A stretch of DNA of 64,000 nt from Amoebidium appalachense (Eukaryota > Ichthyosporea): the NCBI GenBank assembly GCA_963693365.1, contig CAVNZM010000013.1, positions 8,742,001 to 8,806,000 of the forward strand. Direction: 5' to 3'. How positions within the stretch are numbered: position 1 is the first letter of the stretch; each line of letters begins with the position of its first letter. Of the stretch, positions 24,640-35,580 are shown in pieces. Made by a program: the position numbers and the translations under genes. The notes beneath the pieces were generated by a model, which saw only the letters and a list, made by a program, of their open reading frames with translations, was not told the DNA's origin and made no database searches.

Positions 24640-26653
24640 GGGTTTGTTTATTTATTGAGCGGACGAATCGTTATGCGCACAAAAACCCCATATGTGGTTA
24701 TTTGGGATAAAAGTAGATCTCGGATGTTTGCGTCACTATGGGCTAAGTGTTTGCACGCAAAATATCCACGTCATGAACGCAGTTTTCCAGCATTTGAGTT
24801 TAGCTGAAGGTAAATTCAGGTTTGCTTCTATATAAACCAAATATATATCTTGTCTGATGTTCCTGGGCTTATTTTTTTCAGGGCCTATGTTTCAGCTTGT
24901 ACTACAATTCGCGCTTGTATCCCCCAAGAGCAGTCACTGGGATGGGTTCAATAACCAAGCAATGAAAGTATAGTATACATAAGGGGCATTGTTTTATATT
25001 TACGCTAACAAAAAGAGGCACCCGATTGACAAAGCCTTGAGATGCAAATAGGGTTAGCAAAAATGTTTTATTTGATTTTTTTTTCGTGCAAGATAATTGA
25101 TGACCTATCGGTTAGGTGAGATTGAAAAGGATTTCTTGAAAACCTAAGGCAGACTTTTAGGCGCATAGTCTTCTAAGTATACTGTATTGAGTCTGTTTAG
25201 AGGTTTGCAGAAAGCCCCTGGGACTGCAGGGTGTTCAGGTGAGAGCTTGGAATGCGTTCCCTAATTCATCATGATTGGTCAATGTGACTCTGGCTCTGCG
25301 ATTGGCTGGAGCAAAATCTAAGTGAACCAATGAAATGAAGCACGTGAATAAACATCTCCTATTGGGCAAGCGAAAGCCAGTCATATTGCTCCAAATATTT
25401 CACGAGATTCCAGGTAGGATTCAGATTTCAGAATCAGAACTTTCAGATTCCGAAGTGAACATTGGCTTCCCACTTTCAGCCCTTGTAGATGATATGGGAA
25501 ATATAGTTATATGTTGCTTTATTGTCTGTTAATTCAATTAATCTGCAACACTACAGTTCAAAGCCAGGCATTGTGCCCACATCGCATTCAAGTGGCCCAG
25601 GCGCGCCAATGATTTCAACTTGGCCCAGGCACAGTTCACAATGTGGTAAAATCATGTGATGTGGAGTCCGACGCCGACTCGTGGAGGCTGTACCCGTCTT
25701 CACATGATCTCGTTCAACAAACCTAAAATGTATCTACACTCAGACAACCGCTCTTGTCATGAAAAGATATCCGCACTACTATATGATGCAAGCCTACTAT
25801 AAGCCTTCTCAAAGAATTGACTGATTCATTGTTGGTTATAAAATCTGGATGCATTACTATGATGTCGACCCACATATATAGTACCAGTGCCTGAAGTATA
25901 TAACGAAGCCAATCATTTGCAAGAGATGGATGTCATAGTAGTGATAAGATAGATGCTGGCAAAGGTATTTCTCCCAAGAACTCAGAGACGACCAATATTA
26001 TGAGAAGGATAATGATTCAAATTGGAGACAAAAATGGTGGGAAAGACAAGAAATGCAGCTGCTTTAATCAGTCAGTTAAGTTGATTGAGTGAGAAATAAG
26101 AGGTTGCGTGCTTCACAAGATAAGCCTTAGGCCCATGTAAACAAAACATGGAACCAGTCGATTGGATATTTCTCACGCTAATGCTTTTTCCGTGGCTCAA
26201 CTGGTAGGATCCAGCTTCCCGGTTTAAAAATGACAGTATACCAATCCGATGACACCTATGAACATCTTGGGTTCCCATACGGCGCCGTACATTGTGTTTC
26301 AGCCAATGGCAAACCAGGTGGCTGAGACGCATATTGCCAGTGCTCAAAACACGTGAAAGCATTTTTGGGTCTGTGAAGTGCACATATAAGGTGGCACCCA
26401 CTCGTTTCAACAGCCAGATTTTGAGAGAGCTCAGCTTGGGTTTCGTGCACCCGACTTTTTTTTTTGTTTGGATACAAGTACAGTTGCAATAGCGTAGGTA
26501 CAGCGTGCTTGCACAGGCACGAAACACCTGGGCCGCTTCTCTCCAGGCTCTGTTGGTTTCACGTCTAGAACACGGCGTGCCCTAACGCAAACACGTTTGT
26601 GCACTCCCTAATAGCAAACACGTTTGTGCACCAAGTGACGCGAGTGATCGATC
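24640..26653. promoter_or_regulatory. Upstream region of the bHLH-Zip gene, with E-boxes and CCAAT motifs
   Basis: About 2 kb of ordinary-complexity DNA, rare in this window. It contains CACGTG E-boxes at 25341-25346 and 26350-26355, and several ATTGG/CCAAT motifs clustered near 25270-25335. An open frame at 25335-25532 has no recognisable domain. No gene is called here. Confidence 0.45.
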
Positions 26654-27922
26654 ATGTCCCAGACTAGCACGCTCACGCCGCTGTGGAGTGTGCCCTACTC
26701 GTACCTGGCCTACCCCGTCTCAGCCATGTGCGAAAACCTGTTTCCGCCATGTTTTCTCGACGCAGACGTGCACCATCTGCCACACATGAACACCCAAGGC
26801 AGCGACCCAGTGGACTTCGATGTTCTGCTCAATCACTCGGACGAGGGCAGCTACCAGTCCTTGTCGTCACCCATGAGCTCTACAAATTCCCTGGAAGCAC
26901 ACAGTGCACACGGTAGCCCACAGACACCGGCGTTGCAATCACAAAGGGAGCCCATGAGTGCGGCCAGCCTGAGCAGTGACGAGGTTGAAGCACACACAGA
27001 GGTCCTTGAGACCTCACGGCCTGCATGCACGTATCAACCTATTGTACCTGCACCCAGCCACGCACCGACGCAGCACTTGCCTTCCCTTCACCCCTCAGCC
27101 ATGCCACCACCGGCCGTGCAAAGGGGAATTCCCAATGTTTCGCCATCAGCCAGCCAGGCAGACGACAGCAGCAAGAGCGAGGCTGCCATGTTTGAGTCGT
27201 TTATCAAGTGCGAGGAAGAGGGCGACCAGTCGGGCGGCAACGAGGAGTTCTCGTCGGCAAAGAGGCGGGCTGTGCACCTGTCGTCGGAGAAGAGGAGACG
27301 GGACAACCTGGGGGCAGCCTTTGACGACCTCAAGCAGGCAGTGCCCTCGTGCCGCAACATGCCCGGGCAGAAGATGAGCAAGGAGGGCACGATACGCAGG
27401 GCCATATCCTACATCCACTACCTGCTGCAGCAGCGTGCTGCCATGTCGGCCGAGATACAACAGCTGAGGGCCGCCCTGGAGCAGAACGGCATTCCTATTC
27501 CCCCCGTGAACGGTGCCACTGCCGACAGCAAAAATACTGTGCACCCGAGCCCCCAAAGTGCGGCCAGTGCACTGCGCGGGCCCAACGCACTGCCCGAGTC
27601 GACGCTGATGCTGCTGTTCCTTGGGTTTGTGGACGCCATGTACGAGGAGTTCATGACCAAGGTCAACCTGGCCACCCCCGAGGACCTGTCGATGTCGCTT
27701 ATGTCGTACCTGCAGCAGAACGTGGCACCCAACAAGGTGCGCTACAACATACTCAATGCCCTCAGGCACATGGCCGCTAACTTCAGCCCCAGCACGGACG
27801 GCTCCACCTGCCGCATTAGGAAGTGGCTCGATGCCCTCGACGGCTGCAATATTGCCGGGTTTGATGATGGATCGGCGGCAAAAGTGAGGGGTATTCTGTC
27901 CAATGTCAGGCAGTATTTCTAA
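26654..27922 (+). CDS. bHLH-leucine zipper transcription factor, Mlx/Mondo-like
   Basis: Single exon, 422 residues, stop TAA at 27920-27922. The first half is Ser/Pro/His-rich and probably disordered, with an acidic patch just before the DNA-binding region. Residues ~202-285 form a bHLH-Zip: basic region RRAVHLSSEKRRRDNL, loop with PGQKMSKEGTI, helix 2 AISYIHYLLQQ running into a short zipper. The basic-region residues His, Glu and Arg at the H5/E9/R13 positions predict binding to CACGTG E-boxes. Residues ~315-422 (LLFLGFVDAMYEEFM...SLMSYLQQNVAP...NILNALRHMAA) resemble the C-terminal dimerisation/cytoplasmic-localisation region of Mlx and Mondo proteins. Known role of that family: nutrient/glucose-responsive transcription. 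The start is the first in-frame Met. The lack of introns is odd beside intron-dense neighbours. Assignment within the Myc/Max/Mlx network is inferred; other class B bHLH-Zip families are possible. Confidence 0.7.
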   Translation: MSQTSTLTPLWSVPYSYLAYPVSAMCENLFPPCFLDADVHHLPHMNTQGSDPVDFDVLLNHSDEGSYQSLSSPMSSTNSLEAHSAHGSPQTPALQSQREPMSAASLSSDEVEAHTEVLETSRPACTYQPIVPAPSHAPTQHLPSLHPSAMPPPAVQRGIPNVSPSASQADDSSKSEAAMFESFIKCEEEGDQSGGNEEFSSAKRRAVHLSSEKRRRDNLGAAFDDLKQAVPSCRNMPGQKMSKEGTIRRAISYIHYLLQQRAAMSAEIQQLRAALEQNGIPIPPVNGATADSKNTVHPSPQSAASALRGPNALPESTLMLLFLGFVDAMYEEFMTKVNLATPEDLSMSLMSYLQQNVAPNKVRYNILNALRHMAANFSPSTDGSTCRIRKWLDALDGCNIAGFDDGSAAKVRGILSNVRQYF

Positions 27923-28341
27923 AATTGCGAACGAAATTACGATGAAAGGCGCAAGTGAGTGAATCTGTGACCCGTACTGATAAATGTTTTGAAAGCTGAA
28001 CCTCAATGAATTTGGTGCAAATGCACGCTGTATGTATGTACATAGGCCCTGGTGGCTATATCACCGCGTAGTTTGGTGCTGACTTGGGATTTTTGGTGGG
28101 TTTTTAGGTAACAATGCCAGTGGTGTTGCACTAAAACCTTGCCCGGAGCCCAATTTTGGACAACTTTGACCCGATGTGCGAAGTAGACTTGCCGCTGTGC
28201 GGTGGCGCTTACCTCAATAAGATTGATACGTCTCAAACCATACTGTTTTAACGGCATACCGTTCACAATAATGCAACGACCCCTCACTCTTACCCACATA
28301 ATCAACCAACAAACTATACCCCCCCCCCCCCCCCCCCCCCC

Positions 28342-28347
28342 AATAAA
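28342..28347 (+). terminator. Candidate polyadenylation signal AATAAA after a C-run
   Basis: AATAAA directly follows a run of about 21 C (28321-28341), some 420 bases after the bHLH-Zip stop codon, and leads into A-rich AACAAACAAAC sequence. It may be the 3' end of that gene or simply part of a C-then-A composite tract. Confidence 0.35.
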
Positions 28348-28938
28348 CAAACAAACAAAAAAAAAAATAGAAAAGAAAACAAAAGGTATTGAGAAAAGAA
28401 AAAAAGCTTGTGATTGGAAAATGAAGAGCTGGCGAAGAAATAGGAAACACAAAAAGAAAGGAAGGAAGGAAATCCATTAGAGGAAGCGGTGGGCCACGAA
28501 TTTGTTCTTCGGATTGCCACAAGTGCATATGTATGTGTGGGCCTGCATGCTGGCCATCACCAGCACTGTTGAACAACTGTGTGCGCTATGGCTAAGTACC
28601 GTGGCCTACCATCAGCCCTGGCAGTGGGTGGAGTCTGGGGCAATGCAGCTACGGCCGAAGGTATGCCAGTTGCTCCATGGAGGCATGCAATCCAAAGTGC
28701 CGAGAATGAGCATACTGCCTAGGCTGCAATTGTTTCCTCACCCCCCCACCCTTCCCCCCTCCCCTCCCCCCCCCCCCCCCCCGGAAAAAAAAAAGGCACC
28801 CACGCCGCGCCACACATACACACACACACGTACACACAGGCGCGCGCCACACGTGCACACACACCGCCCGGCCCCAGGGCGTCCCTGGCCTGCAGCCCAA
28901 CCAAAGTTAATGTCATCGAGGATTTTCCCAGCCAAACT

Positions 28939-29571
28939 TTGAACTGCGTCGATTTTGGCTCAATCTGTTCTGCTATCAATAGTGTGTGTGTCCGCAATAG
29001 TGTGTGTGTGACTTTGGACTGCCACTTACTTGTTAAACATGTACACAATCACAAGATAATCACGCAATATAACAAATGGAAAAAGATACCACACAACACT
29101 AGACCCGATGAAAGCATACACCTTGAAAAACTAAGCCTTATGTCTCGTTTTATATATACTGACCGCCTCAACCATATTGCCAAATATGGCACTCGCAAGT
29201 GTATAACACCTAAATACATATTACCTTCCTGTAGAACTGGTCTTTCTCTAGCTGATGGTATTATTGATCAATTACCACGCTTTTACTGTACACGTGCTAT
29301 ACAGTGGAGATCTAATAAGTATAAGGTGGCATCATTTGCATGCCCAAACAACACACACACACACCAGTTTAACCGGTCATGTATCGCCAAATGTAGTTTG
29401 ATAGACCACATAATACCGCAACACACACACGTCACATTCACAACAGACACCCAGAAAGATAGCCTACCTGTAAATTACAACATCCTTGATTTTATACTAA
29501 ACACGCGTAACTACGACCTGTTTATTAGATGTATTGATTGGCTTGAGAAACACATCACTACAAAATTATAG
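28939..29571 (+). pseudogene. AT-rich ORF, possible C-terminal part of a non-LTR retroelement protein
   Basis: An open frame of 210 codons, much richer in A/T and Asn/Ile/Thr/His than the genes around it. No catalytic motif is visible. The end contains FNRSCIAKCSLIDHI, then a segment with ILDFILNTRNYDLFIRC, which loosely resembles the Cys/His-containing tail and terminal helix of LINE-type reverse transcriptases. The ORF is followed at once by a CA tract (29581-29643) and, 40 bases later, by 50 A. This suits the 3' end of an element copied from polyadenylated RNA. The start Met is uncertain; the true protein probably began further upstream in DNA no longer recognisable. It could instead be an unrelated orphan gene. 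Confidence 0.35.
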
Positions 29572-29575
29572 CGCA

Positions 29576-29580
<5 letters not shown>

Positions 29581-29643
<63 letters not shown>
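29581..29643. repeat. (CA)n microsatellite after the LINE-like ORF
   Basis: Pure CA dinucleotides starting about 10 bases after the ORF stop. Confidence 0.95.
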
Positions 29644-29644
<1 letters not shown>

Positions 29645-29676
29645 CCAGCTGATACCGAGTGTCCCGAGGGGAGCCC

Positions 29677-29680
<4 letters not shown>

Positions 29681-29730
<50 letters not shown>
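29681..29730 (+). repeat. Poly(A) tract of 50 bases
   Basis: Uninterrupted A. Unlike other A-runs in the window it is not preceded by a C-run. Its position after an ORF suggests a retrotransposition tail. Confidence 0.9.
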
Positions 29731-29731
<1 letters not shown>

Positions 29732-30227
29732 GGGGAACCCCAACTAATTGATTTCTCCTTGTAGTCTTTATGGTGTCTCGTAGAGAAAGTAAACCCTGAT
29801 ATATAGTCACCACCCGACATCTATGTACGTGATCATGATATACCGCTGAGGGGATATTCCGAGCAAAACCCCCCCCCATACCTGAGACTGGTTCTCTTTG
29901 CCTCGAGTAAACAGCGTAAACCCCAATATAGTTCGGATCGGCTTTTTTCAGAACTGCTTTTCCTCGGTGCAAACACTATCACATCCTGGCATAAAGAGGT
30001 CTGTACAAGTATGGAAGGAGCCTCAGGATAGGAACAGAGTAATCGGTAACGGGTTCCGGGATGTTTGAGAGGTCCGGCACGGGTTTTTCTGCAGGGGGAA
30101 AAAAAGGAAAGGGAAAGGGGGGATGGGGTGGGGGGGGGGGTTTGGGGGGGGGGGGGGGGGGGGGGAATGTATATAAGTGCCGAGGCTCGAATACTGGTGT
30201 ATTTTACAGGGAATCACATCTCCCAGA

Positions 30228-30262
<35 letters not shown>

Positions 30263-30402
30263 CCTTCCCCCCCAGGCACCACCACCACCATCACGCCTCA
30301 CACCAAAGCACACCAAACCCGGGTAATTTCGAAATACGGGTAGCAGGGAAAATAATGGATTAAGGGTTTTCCCGATTCCTTTCCTTCCATTCTACTCTCA
30401 CG

Positions 30403-30445
<43 letters not shown>

Positions 30446-30697
30446 CCCGCCCCATATTCCTCTTGTCAACAACTTCTCCTCTACCGCAAACACATTCCTA
30501 TTCCCTTTTTCTGGTCTTGGCAATGTAGGGTTAAGATATCTGGCCCAAACACACCCAATCTACTTCACCCACCCACCTGGTTGAGTTGTCTCTTTGCTGT
30601 CGCCTGAACGGTGGGTTCGGGAAGAGACTCGCCCACCGGCTGGGACCCCCCAGCCCCCTCCACCTCCCCCCCCCCAACAACCACGTGTGTGCGCGCG

Positions 30698-30705
<8 letters not shown>
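29731..30705. other. Gene-free interval with poly-C runs
   Basis: Mixed sequence with C-runs at about 30231-30259 and 30403-30443 and G-runs at about 30130-30165. No coding signal is recognised. Confidence 0.5.

Positions 30706-30776
<71 letters not shown>
30706..30776. repeat. (CA)n microsatellite with (GC)n leader
   Basis: CA dinucleotides preceded by GTGTGCGCGCGCGC (30685-30705), an alternating purine-pyrimidine block. Confidence 0.95.
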
Positions 30777-30779
<3 letters not shown>

Positions 30780-30964
30780 CCCCATCAAATTCCCGGCAGC
30801 AAACAGTTGAATATCACCTTGCTGTCAAATATGTCTAGAAGCATCTAGCTATATTAGCTCTTGCTCTTTTGAGCACAAATATTTAAACGACCTTGATTTT
30901 TAGTTGCCTAAAATATCCGGTCCCCCTGAAGGGAGGGGGGGGGGGGAGGGGAGGGGGGAGGGGG

Positions 30965-31171
30965 GAGGGTTGGCTAGGGGGACAATGTGGTGGGGTAATA
31001 AAGTTACACGATGCCGGCATTTTTTTTCGGGTGGCGGGGGGATGGAGGGGTGGGGTGAGGGGGCCCCGAGGGAGGTGGTGAGTGGAGGGTGGGGGATAGG
31101 TAAGCATATGGGGAACAGGGAGGGATCATACTAACGGTGTGCAGTTTGAGACTCTATAAATGTGGGTGAAG

Positions 31172-31202
<31 letters not shown>

Positions 31203-32710
31203 GGAGGGGGGGAGGGGGGAGGGGGGGTGGTTGGATAATGGATACCGTGCTTAAAGAGGGGGACGGGGGGGGGGGGGGGGGGGGGGGAATATCTATCGTG
31301 CTTAACAGCGGAGGGAATGTATACCGTGTTTAAACAGGGGGGGAAGGGGGGGAGGGGAGCATGTAAACCGTGCTTAAACAGGGGGGGAAGGGGAGGCTTT
31401 ATGATGGAGGGGAATGTATAAACCGTGCTTAATGAACGGGGGGGGGGGGGGGGGGGGGGGGGGGGATGTATACCGTGTTTACCAGTGGGGGAGGAGGGGA
31501 GGATGTATGTGTAAAAGTATAAAATTTGTAGCTGGGGAAAGAGGAGGGCGGGCTGGCAGGGGGGGGGGGGGGGGGGTTTGGCTAGGGGTGCGACTTGGGG
31601 TGGGGTAATTAAGTCACACGATGCAAATATTTCGGGGGGATGGGGGTGGGGGATGGGTTGGGTTGGGCAGCTTGAGACGTCAGTCCATATATGGATATGA
31701 ATGATTGGTTAGGATTCAATCTTCCGAGCCTCCGCGACAGGCCGACCTCTGCCGAAAGTATCCTGAGAAAGACCCACTTGTGATTGGCTGTGCGGCTGTG
31801 TCTGTGGCACAGTACTACAGTAGGCAGGAGGCGCAAACCATTACATCACTGAAAACGCTAAACGCAACCTCAAAAAGCGCGCCAACAACATTTTTTGCGA
31901 ATATAATATATAAAAATGCAAAGTATATATATATAACTTTACATAACCAGTCACAAAAAAGTGTGCTGGCCCATGGTCAGTGAGAAACTCTCATTTTTCT
32001 ATTTGTGAAATATTATGCATGTTGGGTAACCTTATGTAGAGGAGTGTAAGCCGGACAGAACAAACATTACAGCGGGTCATGGTTTATAACATCGCAGATA
32101 GCTTCGATAGCGCGCAAATTCTTCGATTTCTTCTAACTATAGTACTTTTACTAAATTATGAGTGCTTTTAATCTGCTGTAGGAGGTGCCGTTCATGTAGG
32201 AATCGACGAAAATGGTGTGCTCTTAAAAGCCAGATTCGGCGTATATGTTTGGACATGAGTGCGAATCGGCCGCGTTGTGCGTTACCATATTAGGGCAGCT
32301 ATTTCTAGCTGTTGGGGGGGGGGGGGGGGGGGGAGGAAGGGGGAGGGGGGGGATAGGTAAGCATGAGGAATGGGGAGGGAAGGCTACGGTACGCAGTGTG
32401 AGATTCTATAGGTGTGGGTGTAGGTGTGTGTGTGTGTGTGTGCCGGGGGGAGGGGGGGAGGGGAAGGGGGGGGGTTAGGGTTGGAGAATGTATACCGTGC
32501 TTAAACTGAGGGAGACGGGGGGAGGGAGGGGGAGAGATGTATACTGTGGTTAAGAGGGGGAAAGGGTTGGGGGAGGGTGGGTGGGTGGGTGGGGGGGGGG
32601 GGGGGGGGGGGGGGGAGGGAAGGGGGCAAACATTCATGTATACCGTGCGTAAACAGGGTCGAGGGGGGAGGGGGAAGGATGTATACCGTGCTTAAACGGG
32701 GGGGAAGCCC
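30965..32710 (+). repeat. Tandemly duplicated G-rich block with degenerate ~30-bp repeats
   Basis: The block reads A, B, R, A', B', R'. A (30970-31045) and A' (31578-31650) share TTGGCTAGGGG, GTGGGGTAAT and ACACGATGC. B (31091-31185) and B' (32350-32435) share GGGGATAGGTAAGCAT, GAGACTCTATA/GAGATTCTATA and a following TG tract. R (31235-31480) and R' (32485-32700) are arrays of about five and four units of GATGTATACCGTGCTTAAAC followed by G-runs. Only one unit contains the ~640-bp stretch 31660-32300, so one copy has gained, or the other lost, that piece. Confidence 0.75.
31665..32300. mobile_element. Candidate ~620-bp insertion flanked by an 8-bp direct repeat
   Basis: GGGCAGCT occurs at 31665-31672 and 32293-32300 and encloses AT-rich, non-repetitive sequence that sits between A' and B' of the duplicated block, where the other copy has only about 45 bases. 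An 8-bp target-site duplication would suit hAT-type DNA transposons. No matching terminal inverted repeats or transposase ORF are visible, so it would be a non-autonomous remnant at best. Confidence 0.35.
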
Positions 32711-33079
32711 CCCCCCCGGGGGAAGCCCCCCCCCCCCCCCCCCCCCCCCCGGAAGAAAAAAAAAAACGTACCCGTGGCTCCCTCCTTCTCTCTTCAGGCT
32801 CTCCCTCCCTCCCCTTCTCTCTCACTCTCTTTCTCTCTCTCTCCCTCCCAGACTCCCACCCTCCCACCCACCCTCTCCTTTCTCTCTCTCTCCCCCTCAC
32901 ACATTCTCTCTTCGAGTCTAAACCCTCCCCCCCCCCCTCCCCCGGCCCCCCCCCCAAAAAAAAGAGAGCGAGAGAGAGGGAGAGAGAGAGAGAGGGGGGG
33001 GGGAGGGAGAGAGAGAAACAAAGCACAACAAGAAGTGAGAGTCACACAAATACAAGCTGACACCTAGTACATTAATGGC

Positions 33080-33420
33080 ATGTACCATGTGCCCAAGAAG
33101 TTTGACTCCGAGGAGGCTCCACTCAGCAATATGCTGAGATTATATTGGTAATCCATCCGCACATTATGCACCATGTTTTGCCTGCTTGAAAGTATGGCCA
33201 TGACCCACTCCCTCCCCCAAAGTCCGCCAGGAAAAGGGAGTAGAGCAAAAATCGGTAAGTTACGAACTTGGATAAGAAAGCCTTGGCAGTACTTTCGGTC
33301 AGGCGCTTCACAGGGCAATTATTGAAATAATTTATCTGCTTTAAGGTCTGGTCCCAGTGCCTAATAGCTATGAATACATATCCCATGGTACCCACCAACT
33401 CGATAAGCACCTAGGCTGCT
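33080..33420 (-). pseudogene. Decayed Ty3/gypsy-like integrase fragment
   Basis: On the minus strand a frame from about 33410 reads HWDQTLKQINYFNNCPVKRL and then TESTAKAFLSKFVTYRF. This matches the spacing of the retrotransposon integrase core, where a Pro-(Leu/Val)-Lys segment precedes T-A-x-x-V-A-x-x-F and an aromatic-Phe turn. Past that point the frame shifts and continues in another frame to about 33064, so it is broken. No LTR, protease or reverse transcriptase was recognised nearby. The assignment rests on a short motif seen by eye. Confidence 0.35.
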
Positions 33421-33429
33421 GAAGGAACT

Positions 33430-34380
33430 ATGTATGCACTTGCCTGCAAAAGCCTCACTTTTCCATCCGCCTGCCTAATACTTTGCAGCCTGAGAGCACC
33501 CCTCTCCCATATCTCTTGCGCGATCCTGTTTGAAGTGATCCCGATGATCCCCGTGCTACCCGAGCAAAATTTTAACTATTAGGGCTTGGGAAATAAACCC
33601 CTGAACTGAAACGGACCGAAACTTGTCTTTCTATCACGTTCACCATGGCTAGTTAATTAAAAACAAAAATCATGATCACACACACACAGTTGGCAACACC
33701 GTACCAAAACACTGCACCTAGGCACACAGACACACACATGCACACATGCACACACATGCACACGTGCACACACAAGCACACACACACACACACACACACA
33801 TGCACACCCACAGGCCTACTCGCACACTGACACACACACACACAAATGGGCACGTGTGCATTCAAGCAGCATGCACACCCGCACGCCAGCTGATGCAGTG
33901 TCCCTGGTATTACCGTGGGATTAAAGGCCTGGTGGAGAAATCTAAAACGAACGGAAGACAAGGGAAAAGAGGGGAAGGAAGAGATAGTGATATTAAACTG
34001 AGGGCGGGCGGAGGGGCGGGGGGTGGGGGAGAGAGATATATAGAGTGAGAGTGAGAGAGAGAGAAAGAGAGAGAGATAATAGAGAGGGATGAGTAGCCCA
34101 GGAGACAGGAGAGAGAAAGCGAGGGCGAGACAGAGAGAGAGAGAGAGAGATCTAGAGAGCGAGAGAGAGATCTCGAGGGAGGGAAGAGAGGGGGGATGGG
34201 GGGAAGAGATAGAGAGAGAGCCTGAGAGATCTAGGGGGGGGGGGGGGAGAGAGAGAGAGAGCCTGTGAGAGTGAGAGAGAGGGGGGGGGTGGGGGGAGAG
34301 AGAGAGAGAGTGAGAGAGAGAGTGAGAGGCTAGCTAGAGAGTGGGAGAGAGAGGGAGTGGGAGAGGAGGGGGGGGGGGGG
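33430..34380. other. Gene-free interval grading into purine-rich DNA
   Basis: Non-repetitive to about 33720, CA-rich at 33720-33850, then GA-rich (34035-34380) with interspersed AGATCT and CTAGAGAG words. No gene is recognised. Confidence 0.5.
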
Positions 34381-34828
<448 letters not shown>

Positions 34829-35513
34829 CGGGGGGGTCGGGAGAGAGTTCTTGAGGGAGAGGGAGTCCGGGGGGGGGGGGGGGGGGGGGGGGGGGGAGAC
34901 CTTAACTCTGGTGGTTTTTTTAATTTAACAGTTTTGTTAACTTCAGGTCTTTGCAATTGCAAGTTTTGCAACTCAGTACCGTAAACGGGATATTTCAATA
35001 CTCAGTTTACGCACGGATCACGCTCCTCACGTTTGAGGCGGCCTTTTTACAGGGCTCTTCGTGACGTAAGTTTCAAAGTGCCAGACTGCATTTTGATTGG
35101 TGTAGGTCATCTGAGCGTTTTGATCGGATGTTATGGAATTACTGTCTGCGGCCCCCGCGAAGGATTTATAATAATAGATCCCCTAAGCCTAAACCGTATA
35201 AATGCATAACCTTTTTTTCTTATGTTGTAACAAATAACGGCGACATATTCGTGTATCTATTTTATGCTTCAAATTTGTACGCAAGTAATCTTAAAAATAT
35301 TTAAAAAGGAAAGAGGCACGCGTTATGAAAAAAAGCCCTGACTAAGCCCACTCGTTCCCAGGCCCCCGGGGCCATGGCCAGGGCCAATTGGACCAACGTT
35401 AGCAAATCCAGAATCCAGAGTTTCACAACTCAGTCGTTATCTACTCCGTATCCGAAAGTAATGATTTTTATATCTTCCCACTGGGATATCTGTGATATCT
35501 ATCAGAATAAATG

Positions 35514-35580
35514 TGGAGCAGAGGCAGGATTTGGTCCTGTGACCTCTGTAAGAGACAATCACTTCTACATAGCGGATCGA
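35514..35580 (-). tRNA. tRNA-like sequence, degenerate (pseudogene or SINE head)
   Basis: Read on the minus strand it ends AGGTCACAGGACCAAATCC followed by TGCCTCTGCTCCA. This has the layout of a T-arm plus 3' acceptor strand; the T-loop is close to, but not, GTTCAAATC. Upstream, CTATGTAGAAGTG could be a D-arm relic, but no 5-bp anticodon stem with a 7-base loop can be formed and the 5' acceptor strand does not pair. A functional tRNA is unlikely. Confidence 0.3.

Noticed and set aside
31240-31480. Telomere-like G-rich repeats
   Set aside because: The unit is about 20-30 bp with variable G-runs, not a short fixed telomeric repeat, and genes continue on both sides.
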